This document shows, in pieces, positions 56,553 to 64,000 of a stretch of 64,000 nt of DNA. A program made the translations under genes and the position numbers. The first letter of the stretch is position 1. Each line of letters starts with the position of its first letter. The DNA lies in assembly GCF_900168005.1 (NCBI RefSeq), contig NZ_FUYP01000013.1:1-64000 (forward strand), given 5' to 3'. A model generated the notes under the pieces. That model had not been told where the DNA came from. It did not search any database and worked only from the letters and a program-made list of their open reading frames with translations. This stretch comes from Sphingopyxis flava. Its GTDB lineage: Bacteria > Pseudomonadota > Alphaproteobacteria > Sphingomonadales > Sphingomonadaceae.

Positions 56553-57445
56553 CCCGCGAGCGCCGCCCTGCCTCATCGGGCGGCCGCATCACGGCCGCCC
56601 TTTTCGCCTGCCTGCTCGCGGCCTGCTCGCCGAGCCAGGAGACCCAAAAGGCGCATCCCGCGATGTGGCTCGCCGAGGACGAGGATACGCGTATTTATCT
56701 CCTCGGGACGATGCATGCGCTTCCTCACTATATCGACTGGGACGGCGGCAAGGTCGCGGAGGCCGTCGCGGCGGCGGGCGAGCTCATCATGGAGCTTTCG
56801 CCCGATGAACTCGCAGCGGCGGGCGAGGAATTTGCGCGCCTCGCGCCGCGCCCGGCGCCGCTGCCGATCGAGAAGCGACTGACGCCCAGCGCCCTTGCGC
56901 ACTACCGCGCGCTCGAGGCGGGCGGGCCAGCCTTTGAAGCTGATGCTCTCGACGATTGGGCGGTCATGGTCTTGATGGGCCAGCGCGTCGCACAGCGTGC
57001 CGCGCTCACGCCGGAAAATGGCGTCGAGGCGCAGCTGACCGACGATTTTCGCGCCGCCGGAAAGCCGATTGGCGGCCTTGAAACGGCGCGAAGCCAGCTC
57101 ATGCTGTTCGAAGGCCTCGATCCGGAGACGCAGCGCGCACTGCTCACGCGCGCGGCCGAGGGCGCCGCCGAGGCGGTGGCGGATGTTCGCGCGCTAACCG
57201 CCGCCTGGTCGCGCGGCGATGTCGCAGCGCTCGAAAAGGTGGTCAACGAGGATATCGATGCGGTGCCCCGTGCCCGCGAGGCCATCATCACGGGGCGCAA
57301 CCGTGCCTGGAGCGGCTGGATCAAACGCCGCATGGCAAAGCCGGGCACGGTGATGGTCGCGGTGGGCGCGGGGCATCTGGTCGGCAGCGAGGGCGTGCCT
57401 GCGATGCTTGCCGCCGATGGCCTCATGGTGCGGCGCGTCCAGTAA
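56549..57445 (+). CDS. TraB/GumN family lipoprotein (copy 2)
   Basis: About 298 residues from a TTG overlapping the copy 1 stop (TTGA). The N-terminus GGRITAALFACLLAACSP contains a LAAC lipobox. The TraB signature repeats: MWLAEDEDTRIYLLGTMHALPHYI, LIMELSPDELAA, PIGGLETARSQLMLFE, TVMVAVGAGHLVGSEGVP. In this copy GTIH became GTMH. The start is inferred from the overlap. Substrate unknown. Confidence 0.82.
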   Translation: MTRERRPASSGGRITAALFACLLAACSPSQETQKAHPAMWLAEDEDTRIYLLGTMHALPHYIDWDGGKVAEAVAAAGELIMELSPDELAAAGEEFARLAPRPAPLPIEKRLTPSALAHYRALEAGGPAFEADALDDWAVMVLMGQRVAQRAALTPENGVEAQLTDDFRAAGKPIGGLETARSQLMLFEGLDPETQRALLTRAAEGAAEAVADVRALTAAWSRGDVAALEKVVNEDIDAVPRAREAIITGRNRAWSGWIKRRMAKPGTVMVAVGAGHLVGSEGVPAMLAADGLMVRRVQ

Positions 57446-57471
57446 GGGCGATAGGCGCGCCGCCCCCTCGA

Positions 57472-58494
57472 TTACCGCGCCCCGCGCCTGCGCCATTTGG
57501 TCCACAAATGCCGCGCGAGAAGCTGCGGCGGCATGCGCAGCCAGTGTGAGCGGATGTAGAAGGCCTGCCGTAGCGCAAAATCGCCCGCCCGGCCCCAATC
57601 GTCGCGTGCAAGGAGGCGCCGCATGAACCAGCGGTCACGCGGGTCGCGCCGGTCCCAGTCTCCGGGAAGCGCCGCGCCGAAAACATCGCGCGCGAGCCGG
57701 GCGGCGCGGTGGACCACCGCGCGCAGGCCGTGCTTGTCGGCACGCGCGTCAAGCCGACCCCAGAAATCGGGGTCCGCCGCGACAAAATCGCGCGTCAGGC
57801 AATGAAAATCCCATAGATTGCGCAGTCCCCCCTGCATGTCGCCATCGGCGAGCAGATGCGCGGCCGAGTGGCAGGCCATGTCGGCATGCGCCAGCACGGC
57901 AAAGCCGCTTTCGGTCATCACCGCATCGGTCACGAGTGCGAGCGGATCGGGTGTCGTGCGGTGCGTTTGCGGCAGGATCGTATGGTGGACGTCGATCATC
58001 CGGTCGCGCGTCTTGTGAATCAGCGGGGGCAGCTCGTGCATATGATCACGGTAATAGGCGTCGTCATAGGGATCGGACTTCACCCATTCCCAGCCCGCCT
58101 CGAGCAGTTCATTTTCGGCGCGGCCGATATCGTGCACGGGGACGAGAATGTCGAGGTCGCCAATCTGCCGCCCCGCGGCGCACGAAAGCCCCGCCGCGGC
58201 ATAGGCCGTTCCTTTCAGCAGGATGAATTCGATGCGCTCGCTGGCCAGCGCGCGGCGCGCCATTTCGGCCTCCCACAGCGCCTGCTTCGTCGCAACCGCA
58301 CCCGCGGCGCGCGCATCGAAAAAGAGCGCCGCCACTGGCGCGGGGAGCGGCGCATCCTCGAGCCGGTGCGCCAGAGCCGCGAGCATCGCCTCGCCGCGCG
58401 CAACGCCGATCACGCCCTCCCAATCGCGGGCGGAGAGCGTCGCCGTCTCGCACCTGCCTGCAAGGAGGTCGATGAGATGCTGCACCGCCCTCAC
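57472..58494 (-). CDS. nucleotidyltransferase family protein (HPr-rel-A type)
   Basis: 340 residues. The family (PF14907-like) pattern is FILLKGTAYAAAG followed by the two acidic metal ligands in GDLDILVPV near residue 118, then DVHHTILP and HADMACHSAAHLL. It resembles nucleotidyltransferases found next to HprK-like kinases. It overlaps the kinase gene by four bases and ends the operon. Confidence 0.82.
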   Translation of the reverse strand: MRAVQHLIDLLAGRCETATLSARDWEGVIGVARGEAMLAALAHRLEDAPLPAPVAALFFDARAAGAVATKQALWEAEMARRALASERIEFILLKGTAYAAAGLSCAAGRQIGDLDILVPVHDIGRAENELLEAGWEWVKSDPYDDAYYRDHMHELPPLIHKTRDRMIDVHHTILPQTHRTTPDPLALVTDAVMTESGFAVLAHADMACHSAAHLLADGDMQGGLRNLWDFHCLTRDFVAADPDFWGRLDARADKHGLRAVVHRAARLARDVFGAALPGDWDRRDPRDRWFMRRLLARDDWGRAGDFALRQAFYIRSHWLRMPPQLLARHLWTKWRRRGAR

Positions 58495-59357
58495 GATACC
58501 GCCTCGGCCCAGAGCTCCTCGACGAGCGCGAGACCTGCCGCGCTGTCGGGATAGGAAATGCCAAAGGCAGGGACCGTGCGCACGAGCCGCGTCAGCGCCC
58601 CGAAGCCCGCCTCGCCGAGCGCGGTGTAGTTGGTCGACGCCTCGGTCAGGCGAACGAAGGCCTCACCCTCGCCGATGCGCTCGATCGCTGCCGCGTCGCC
58701 AAAACGCGGGAAGAGCAGCAGCGCCGGGCGCGCGGGCTCGTGCATCGCCGCGACTGCCTCCGGGCGCGGGATCAAGTGCTGGATATCGCCCTTGGGCGTA
58801 CCCGAAAGGAGCGGGCCAAGCCGCGCGGCGTCGACCCGCGCCGCCATTTCGCCAATCGCCTCATTCTTGAGGCTCACGGCGCGCGGAAAGGCGAGTGCGT
58901 CTCCGCTTCCAGGGTCGATCATCGTGAATTCGTCGCCCATCAGCCGCCAACCGCTCTCGCCGAGCAAGGCTGCGAGCGTCGATTTGCCCGATCCCGAGAT
59001 CCCCGACATCAGGACGCTCCTGCCGTCCCGCGCGGCGGCGCTCGCGTGAAGCAAGAGATGTCGCCGCCAGCCGAGCGCAACCTGAAGATTCATCCCCATT
59101 TCAGCGGCGAGCAATCCCATCGAGAGCGGCAGCGGCAGCGCGTCGGGCACAATGAAGTCGCCGCCGATATGCACCGAGGGGCGCAGCCAACGTCGCCACG
59201 GCCGCGCCGCGAATAGGCGCACCGTCGCATCGGCGGGGCGCACAGGATCCCCAGGATAGTCCGCATAGAGTGTCTCAAGCGCGGCGATCGGCGCGCGCCA
59301 GTCGCTCCCGATGCGGAACCGGACGGGGCCTACCGTGATGCGCGTGCTGTGCCTCAC
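58491..59357 (-). CDS. HprK-related kinase A
   Basis: 288 residues. A P-loop GISGSGKST at residues 119-127, LLLHASAA before it, and GDEFTMID after it match the HPr kinase fold. It lacks the N-terminal DRTGG-like domain of true HprK. Such HprK-rel-A proteins form a trio with a PqqD-like protein and a nucleotidyltransferase. The substrate is unknown. It overlaps both neighbours by four bases. Confidence 0.85.
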   Translation of the reverse strand: MRHSTRITVGPVRFRIGSDWRAPIAALETLYADYPGDPVRPADATVRLFAARPWRRWLRPSVHIGGDFIVPDALPLPLSMGLLAAEMGMNLQVALGWRRHLLLHASAAARDGRSVLMSGISGSGKSTLAALLGESGWRLMGDEFTMIDPGSGDALAFPRAVSLKNEAIGEMAARVDAARLGPLLSGTPKGDIQHLIPRPEAVAAMHEPARPALLLFPRFGDAAAIERIGEGEAFVRLTEASTNYTALGEAGFGALTRLVRTVPAFGISYPDSAAGLALVEELWAEAVS

Positions 59358-59635
59358 GCGGGTTCCACGAGACCAAGGGCGGCAAGTTCGCGCAGCCGTT
59401 CGCTCAGGACCGCGCGCGTCTCGGCGCCGTCGGGAAGGTCGAAACGCGCCGCGAGGCGCATCGCGAGCAGCGACGCGTTGCAGGCCTCGCCGCCCATTGC
59501 CGCCAATATCTCGGGGAGCGGCGAGACGACGAGATGCGTCTGCGTGGACCGGCGGTCGAAGATGGCGGTCACCTCGCCAAGCGGCTCGACGCGCAGCGCC
59601 TCGGCGGGCGCGGCGCGAAAGGTCGGATCAGCCAT
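59354..59635 (-). CDS. HPr-rel-A system PqqD-like protein
   Basis: 93 residues from the ATG before ADPTFRAAPAEAL. A PqqD-like small winged-helix fold is suggested by HLVVSPLPEILAAMG, ARFDLPDGAETRAVLSERLRELAALGLVEP. PqqD relatives bind peptide substrates (RRE domains) in RiPP systems. It overlaps the MarR gene by eight bases upstream and the kinase by four downstream. Confidence 0.8.
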   Translation of the reverse strand: MADPTFRAAPAEALRVEPLGEVTAIFDRRSTQTHLVVSPLPEILAAMGGEACNASLLAMRLAARFDLPDGAETRAVLSERLRELAALGLVEPA

Positions 59636-60074
59636 AATCTTCAGCGGCAGCAATGAGCTTTGCCAGGATCGCCATCAGAGCGGTGCGCTCGGACGCGCTG
59701 ATATGCGACTCAAGTCGCTCCTCAGTCGCAAGCGCGGCGGGGACGATGGCGTCGTAGAGCGAGCGGCCGGTTTCGGTGAGATCGAGGTGATGCGAGCGTC
59801 CATCGGCCTCGTGGGCCTGGCGGGCGATGAGCTGGCGGTCGGCGAGTGCCTTGGCGGCGCGATTGACCGTCACCTTGTCCATCCGCGTCGCCTGCACCAG
59901 CTCGCGCTGGGTCATCGGCTTGCCTTCGCCGAGAACCGCCATCAGCCGCCATTCGGGAATCTTCAGTCCGAAGCGGTTTTGATAGTCAGCAGCGATCCTT
60001 TCCGACAAGGCGTTCGAAGCTATCGACAGGCGATAGGGCAGGAACTGATCGAGGTTCAGCGTCTTGGCGGCCAT
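59628..60074 (-). CDS. MarR-family regulator
   Basis: 148 residues from the ATG before AAKTLNLDQF; upstream codons extend the frame without family character. The winged helix is seen in GLKIPEWRLMAVLGEGKPMTQRELVQATRMDKVTVNRAAKALADRQLIARQAHEADGRSHHLDLTETGRSLY. It is the first gene of the operon with the PqqD-like, HprK-like and nucleotidyltransferase genes, and may regulate it. Confidence 0.88.
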   Translation of the reverse strand: MAAKTLNLDQFLPYRLSIASNALSERIAADYQNRFGLKIPEWRLMAVLGEGKPMTQRELVQATRMDKVTVNRAAKALADRQLIARQAHEADGRSHHLDLTETGRSLYDAIVPAALATEERLESHISASERTALMAILAKLIAAAEDYG

Positions 60075-60133
60075 GGCCCACCGTATTATCGTCTGTTCGG
60101 CGTCTGTGAAGACAGGCTGACGATTAAATCCGC

Positions 60134-62215
60134 CTAAAAAGAGAGGCGCGCGCCAACCCAGAGCGTCCGGGGGGTCGCACGTTCGACGATTCCCGCCGAG
60201 GAAATCGCCGTCGCCACCAGCGCGTTGAAGAGATTCTCGCCCCGCGCCTCGATGCTGACCGCATCCAGAACGCGCCACGAAAGGCCCGCCTCGAGCGTCA
60301 GCGCGTCGTCCAGTTGCTGGAGCCCCAGATCGTCCTCATTCTGCCTGCCGACATAGCGAAGCGTCGCAAAGCCCCCGAACGGGCCGTCGCCGCGGCTGCT
60401 TAGCGAGACGCTTCCGCTGTGTTTCGCGACCTGCGCCGGCCGGAGCCCGTCGAGAACGGACGCAGCGCCCGAGGCATCGACGCGCGCGTCGGTAAGCGCA
60501 TAGCTGGCGCGCAGCCTCAGCGGGCCGAGCGGGGCGTCGGCGCTGAATTCAACCCCAGCGCTGTCGATCGCGTCCAGATTCTGTCGCTGGCTGTAAGTCG
60601 CCCCCGCCGCGACGAAGCCGACGCCGGGGAAATTACCTGGCCCGGTTCCGAGCGTTACGTTGGCGATCGCATTTTCGAGGCGATTGCGAAAAATTGTGAA
60701 CCCGATATGCGCGCTGCCCAGCCCCAGATCGACGCCGGCCTCGCCGCCCCACAGCCTCTCGGGGCGCAGCAGCGCATTCGCTGCCGTCGCATCGGGGCCG
60801 ACGCGGAAGGGACGGTAGAGTTCGTTGAGCGTCGGCAGCCGCCAGCCGCGATAGACGGCCGCCCGGATCGCGACCGGCCCTGCGGTCCAGCGCAGCCCGG
60901 CACGCCCGCTCGCCTCCCATCCTTCCCGCGCGGCAAAATGCGCATCGCTGATTACCGGCCCGGCAATCTGGGTTTCGAAGCGATAGCCCGCGCCGAGCCA
61001 CCAGCGATCGATACGCCCGCTCGCGGTCCACAGGAGCCCTTCGTGGGCGTCGCCCGAAGTCCATTCGGCGAAGAGGCCCACCGTGTCGCTGCTCCCCCCC
61101 GCGATGCGGTGGCGGCCGGGGACGAGCCCCGCGAACATATAATCCTCCTGCGTCCGCCCGGCGGTCCGCCGCCAGTCGACGCCGAGGCGCAGCGGAAAGG
61201 CGCCGCCGACCGCGGGGCGCAGCTCGACGCGCGCGCCAAGGCCGGTTGCCGGCACCCGCTGGCGGAGCGCGGGCGCGACGCCATCCCGATCCGCAGCGAC
61301 GCTCGCAAAGCCGCTGTCGAACTCGCGAAGCTGGAGATAGGCGAGCGCGAGCCACTGCACGCCCGCGCCAGGCTGATGGAGAAAGCGCAGGCTGGCGTCG
61401 ACGCCATCGACCTTGCTGGTCGTAAAATCGATGCCGCGGTCGCGCCGGTCGGAAAAACCGCGGAGGCTCGCCTCGATGCGACCATGGTCGCCCGCGTCAA
61501 AGCGCAGCCGCGCGCCAAGCCCGCCCTGCTCATAGGGCGCCGCCCGATCGGCCGCGCCGCGCTGGCTCTCGGCGACCGGAATGAAGCCGTCGCTGCGGCC
61601 GTAGCGGCCATCGACCGCAAGCCACCCGTTGCCGAGCCGCGTTCCCGCGCTCGCCGACAAGTCGACACTGTCGCGGCTACCGTAGGCGGCGCTCGCCTCG
61701 CTTCCCTCGGTGATTTCAGAATAAAGTCCGATTGTTCCCGCCAGCGCACCTGGACCATCGACCCCGCTCCCGCCGCCGCGCGCGACGATGATGCCGCCGA
61801 GCCGGATCGCATCATAGGCGCTCCACGCAACCCAGCCCCCGAAAGGGTCGGCCTGCGGAACGCCGTCGAGGGTGATCAGCGCGCGACTTGACGCATTGCC
61901 GCCCAGTCCGCGCAATGTGACGCCCTGGCTCGTCGGATGTGCGCTGCGGCCATCCGAGCGCCGAAACTGCGCCAGCCCGCCCTCGTCGCGCAGGCGATTC
62001 TCGATTCGCGTGCCAAGCCCGGGTTCAAGGTCGCGCACGATTGCAAGTGACTGGATCGCGTTGGCGTCGGTCGGCTTGAGCGATCCGCCTCCGATGACGA
62101 TGATCTCCTCGAGCGGGACATAGCGTGCCGGGATGATGACCGGTTCGTCCTTGTCCTTCGCCATCGCCGCGGCCGGCAGCGCCAGCACGGCGGCTCCAAC
62201 CGCCAGGCGGATCAC
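60134..62215 (-). CDS. TonB-dependent receptor
   Basis: 693 residues from a GTG with a short signal peptide (AVGAAVLALPAAAMA). The TonB-box region EEIIVIGGG is followed by the plug (SLKPTDANAIQSLAIV, GGNASSRALITLDGVPQADPFGGWVAW). The barrel ends with ARGENLFNALVATAISSAGIVERATPRTLWVGARLSF, an OM-typical C-terminal Phe. It imports an unknown ligand. It overlaps the GST-like gene by four bases. Confidence 0.9.
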   Translation of the reverse strand: MIRLAVGAAVLALPAAAMAKDKDEPVIIPARYVPLEEIIVIGGGSLKPTDANAIQSLAIVRDLEPGLGTRIENRLRDEGGLAQFRRSDGRSAHPTSQGVTLRGLGGNASSRALITLDGVPQADPFGGWVAWSAYDAIRLGGIIVARGGGSGVDGPGALAGTIGLYSEITEGSEASAAYGSRDSVDLSASAGTRLGNGWLAVDGRYGRSDGFIPVAESQRGAADRAAPYEQGGLGARLRFDAGDHGRIEASLRGFSDRRDRGIDFTTSKVDGVDASLRFLHQPGAGVQWLALAYLQLREFDSGFASVAADRDGVAPALRQRVPATGLGARVELRPAVGGAFPLRLGVDWRRTAGRTQEDYMFAGLVPGRHRIAGGSSDTVGLFAEWTSGDAHEGLLWTASGRIDRWWLGAGYRFETQIAGPVISDAHFAAREGWEASGRAGLRWTAGPVAIRAAVYRGWRLPTLNELYRPFRVGPDATAANALLRPERLWGGEAGVDLGLGSAHIGFTIFRNRLENAIANVTLGTGPGNFPGVGFVAAGATYSQRQNLDAIDSAGVEFSADAPLGPLRLRASYALTDARVDASGAASVLDGLRPAQVAKHSGSVSLSSRGDGPFGGFATLRYVGRQNEDDLGLQQLDDALTLEAGLSWRVLDAVSIEARGENLFNALVATAISSAGIVERATPRTLWVGARLSF

Positions 62216-62844
62216 GCTCTCTTCACCGCGTCGGGATGCGCCTTTTGAAACGCCTCAAGCGCCATGCAGGCAGCGTCGATCGCGACAAGACGCGGAAAGG
62301 CATCGAGCTGCACCTCGAAGCGGCGTGCATTGTACATCTGGGGCACGAGGCAGCAATCGGCGATCCCCGGCATGTCGCCGCCGAGATAGCGCCCCTCCCC
62401 GGCCATGGCCTCGAGCGCCTCGAACCCTTCGCTTATCCAGTGGCGGTACCAATGATCCTTGGTCTGTTCGTTGAGCCCGAGGTCGCGCTTCAGATATTTG
62501 AGTACGCGCAGATTGTTGAGGGGGTGGATGTCGCACGCGACAACATGCGCCTGCGCGAGCGCGACCGCGCGCGGCATCGGCGCATCGGGGATCAGCCGCG
62601 GTTCGGGATGAGCGCGGTCGAGCCAGTCGATGATCGCAAGACTCTGGATGATCGCCTCCCCATCAGCGACGAGCATCGGCACGAACCCTTGGGCATTTTG
62701 CGCCAGATAGGCGTCGCTCTTCTGCTCGCCTGCGATCAGGCTGACCTCGACGCGCTCGTAATCGAGCCCTTTCAGGTTGAGCGCGATGCGGACGCGAAAG
62801 CTTGCCGAGGAGCGGAAATAATCGTGAAGGACGAGCAAGGCCAT
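62212..62844 (-). CDS. maiA: maleylacetoacetate isomerase-like GST
   Basis: 210 residues from the ATG before ALLVLHDYFRSSASFRVRIALNLKG. The zeta-class SSASFRVR motif and GFVPMLVADGEAIIQSLAIIDWLD, CDIHPLNNLRVLKYL, CCLVPQMYNARRF support maleylacetoacetate isomerase, the penultimate step of tyrosine/homogentisate catabolism. No other homogentisate genes are seen here, so the substrate is not certain. Confidence 0.85.
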   Translation of the reverse strand: MALLVLHDYFRSSASFRVRIALNLKGLDYERVEVSLIAGEQKSDAYLAQNAQGFVPMLVADGEAIIQSLAIIDWLDRAHPEPRLIPDAPMPRAVALAQAHVVACDIHPLNNLRVLKYLKRDLGLNEQTKDHWYRHWISEGFEALEAMAGEGRYLGGDMPGIADCCLVPQMYNARRFEVQLDAFPRLVAIDAACMALEAFQKAHPDAVKRA

Positions 62845-62851
62845 GTCTTGC

Positions 62852-63877
62852 CTAATGCCCGTCCTTCGGCATCTCGGCAATCCATTGCCGAAGCAGCGCC
62901 GCGCCTTCCTTGTGGACGGTCGAGCGACCGACCTCGGGCATGGCAATCCCCGCCTCAAGGCTTTCGAGCCGGTAGATGAGAAAGCTGTTATCGGGATCGC
63001 CGGGCCGAATCGCAAATTCCATCCCGCCGCTGCCGCGTCCCGCCGCGGTCGGACGCTTGCGGATACCATAGTTGATGCCGGCCGGATCGCTCCAGCGCAG
63101 GAAGAGCCCGCTGTTCGACGCGCTTCCCTCGGGATTGTGGCAATGGGCGCAGTTGACGTCGAGATAGGCGCGTGCGCGCTCTTCGATCGAGCCGGTCGCG
63201 GGATCGTCCCAGCGTGGTATCGACAGGGCGCTCGCGGGCAGTTCGGCAAAGAAGCGCGCGAATTCCGGGCGGCTGAGCGCGGCGGCGAAATCGATATTGG
63301 CTGCCTTGGGCCCGATCGGCACGATCTCGCCTCGCTTGCTATGGCATTCCTTGCATTGATTCTTGTTGGGCACCGCATAGCGGATGCTGTGCGCATCGCC
63401 GCCCGGGCTCTTGAAGCTTACCGGCACCCGGCGCCCCGCCAAGGCGAGCGTGGCATCCTTGCCGTCGGCGTCCCAGAGATAGGGGAGCGCCGTCCAGCCG
63501 CTCGCGCGGTGAAGCAGGAGCCGCGTCTCGACCGGCCGTCCGCCGTTATGGTCGGGCCAAGCGAAGCTCTTGACGATCATGCTGCCGAGAGGAAAATCGA
63601 TTTGCCCGTCCGCTGCGACACGCGCTTTCTCGCCTGGCGGCACCCAGATCAGCCGCTTTTTGCCGGCATAGTCGCTAAAGAGCGGCGTGCGCAGCGTGTA
63701 AGGGAGCAGCGCGTCAATGGGCTCGCTGGTTCCAGGCCGAAAAATGCCGAAGGCCGAAAGCTTCGCGGGCATTTCTCTGCCGTCGATCACCGCCTGGTTC
63801 GGCGTGGGCTCAGGCAGCGCGCCGGCCATGCTGGCGCACAAAAGGGCCGCGGCGGCCGCTGCCGCGATGCGCTTCAC
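62852..63877 (-). CDS. SO2930-type dihaem cytochrome c
   Basis: 341 residues starting with a GTG and signal peptide (RIAAAAAAALLCASMAGA). Two CxxCH haem sites are CKECH near residue 175 and CAHCH near residue 246. Flanks are LFSDYAGKKRLIWVPPG, GSMIVKSFAWPDHNGG and EFAIRPGDPDNSFLIYRLES. This family sits beside beta-helix proteins. The start overlaps the preceding gene (GTGA). Electron-transfer role inferred. Confidence 0.87.
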   Translation of the reverse strand: MKRIAAAAAAALLCASMAGALPEPTPNQAVIDGREMPAKLSAFGIFRPGTSEPIDALLPYTLRTPLFSDYAGKKRLIWVPPGEKARVAADGQIDFPLGSMIVKSFAWPDHNGGRPVETRLLLHRASGWTALPYLWDADGKDATLALAGRRVPVSFKSPGGDAHSIRYAVPNKNQCKECHSKRGEIVPIGPKAANIDFAAALSRPEFARFFAELPASALSIPRWDDPATGSIEERARAYLDVNCAHCHNPEGSASNSGLFLRWSDPAGINYGIRKRPTAAGRGSGGMEFAIRPGDPDNSFLIYRLESLEAGIAMPEVGRSTVHKEGAALLRQWIAEMPKDGH

Positions 63878-64000
63878 TGGACGCGCGCCTCCATGCTCGC
63901 GGGCAAGGTGACACCAGCGAGCGGCTCGGAAGCGTCGCCCTTGAGGTCGGCAGGCGACGGCTTCGCTTCGCTCTGCGGCGTGCCGACGTCGGGGAGGTTG
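63874..64000 (-). CDS. partial gene, probable parallel beta-helix protein C-terminus
   Basis: The window edge cuts a minus-strand frame. The last 41 codons read NLPDVGTPQSEAKPSPADLKGDASEPLAGVTLPASMEARVQ and stop in a GTGA overlap with the dihaem cytochrome. In related bacteria the partner of the SO2930 cytochrome is a parallel beta-helix protein, so this is a guess by context. The sequence itself is too short to identify. Confidence 0.5.
   Translation of the reverse strand, partial: NLPDVGTPQSEAKPSPADLKGDASEPLAGVTLPASMEARVQ

Noticed and set aside
60419..61891. 490-residue plus-strand open frame
   Set aside because: It is antisense to the TonB receptor, which has clear plug and barrel features.
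1..64000. CRISPR arrays
   Set aside because: No regularly spaced direct repeats with unique spacers were seen anywhere in the window.

Overview
The window is about 64 kb of high-GC chromosome from an alphaproteobacterium, most probably a sphingomonad close to Sphingopyxis. That placement is inferred from gene content: an EipA/DUF1134 protein, paired GumN-like TraB proteins, an HPr-rel-A cassette, an SO2930-type dihaem cytochrome beside a TonB receptor, a petABC operon, and one excellent sigma-EcfG promoter. Most of the window is housekeeping or metabolic chromosome, broken by three patches of decayed accessory DNA.

Layout. 1-3.1 kb: tail of an IS630-type transposase, then an iron-type periplasmic redox operon (PepSY-TM, DUF2271, DUF4198, ApbE) behind a probable Fur box. 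3.1-9.6 kb: a truncated sugar kinase abutting a gabT scrap, a PQQ glucose dehydrogenase with a hemerythrin, a manganese-catalase stub, an MqsRA-like toxin-antitoxin pair with a perfect operator, an IS481 remnant and tRNA-Ser. 9.8-25 kb: EipA, apt, petABC (bc1 complex), trmL-hemF, two related membrane proteins, lipB, queCE, argD-argF-hslO, a flavin monooxygenase, and a divergent Lrp/LysE pair. 25.9-40 kb: reductase and hydrolase genes, a candidate structured RNA, glmS and glmU separated by a VapBC module, gph, an omega-aminotransferase, DUF808, glk and an MHS transporter.

40-48 kb is the main accessory zone. It holds a frameshifted antitoxin, an IS transposase fragment, a sigma-EcfG-driven DUF2945-DUF488 pair, a frameshifted HWE-type histidine kinase, and a roughly 4 kb island. 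The island is bounded by intact tRNA-Arg(ACG) and a 45-bp copy of that tRNA's 3' half. It carries YefM-YoeB, MazEF, a tyrosine-integrase remnant and a serine recombinase broken by a stop codon and frameshifts, so it looks stranded.

48-64 kb: ppdK, glyQS (glyS has an AT-richer extra segment and a small inverted-repeat insertion inside the reading frame), an XRE regulator with a membrane protein, tandem TraB/GumN proteins, and a translationally coupled MarR / PqqD-like / HprK-like kinase / nucleotidyltransferase operon. The last operon ends the window: TonB receptor, maleylacetoacetate-isomerase-like GST, dihaem cytochrome, and a further gene that runs off the edge. The HPr-rel-A operon is my best candidate for an incompletely described biological system; its substrate cannot be seen here.
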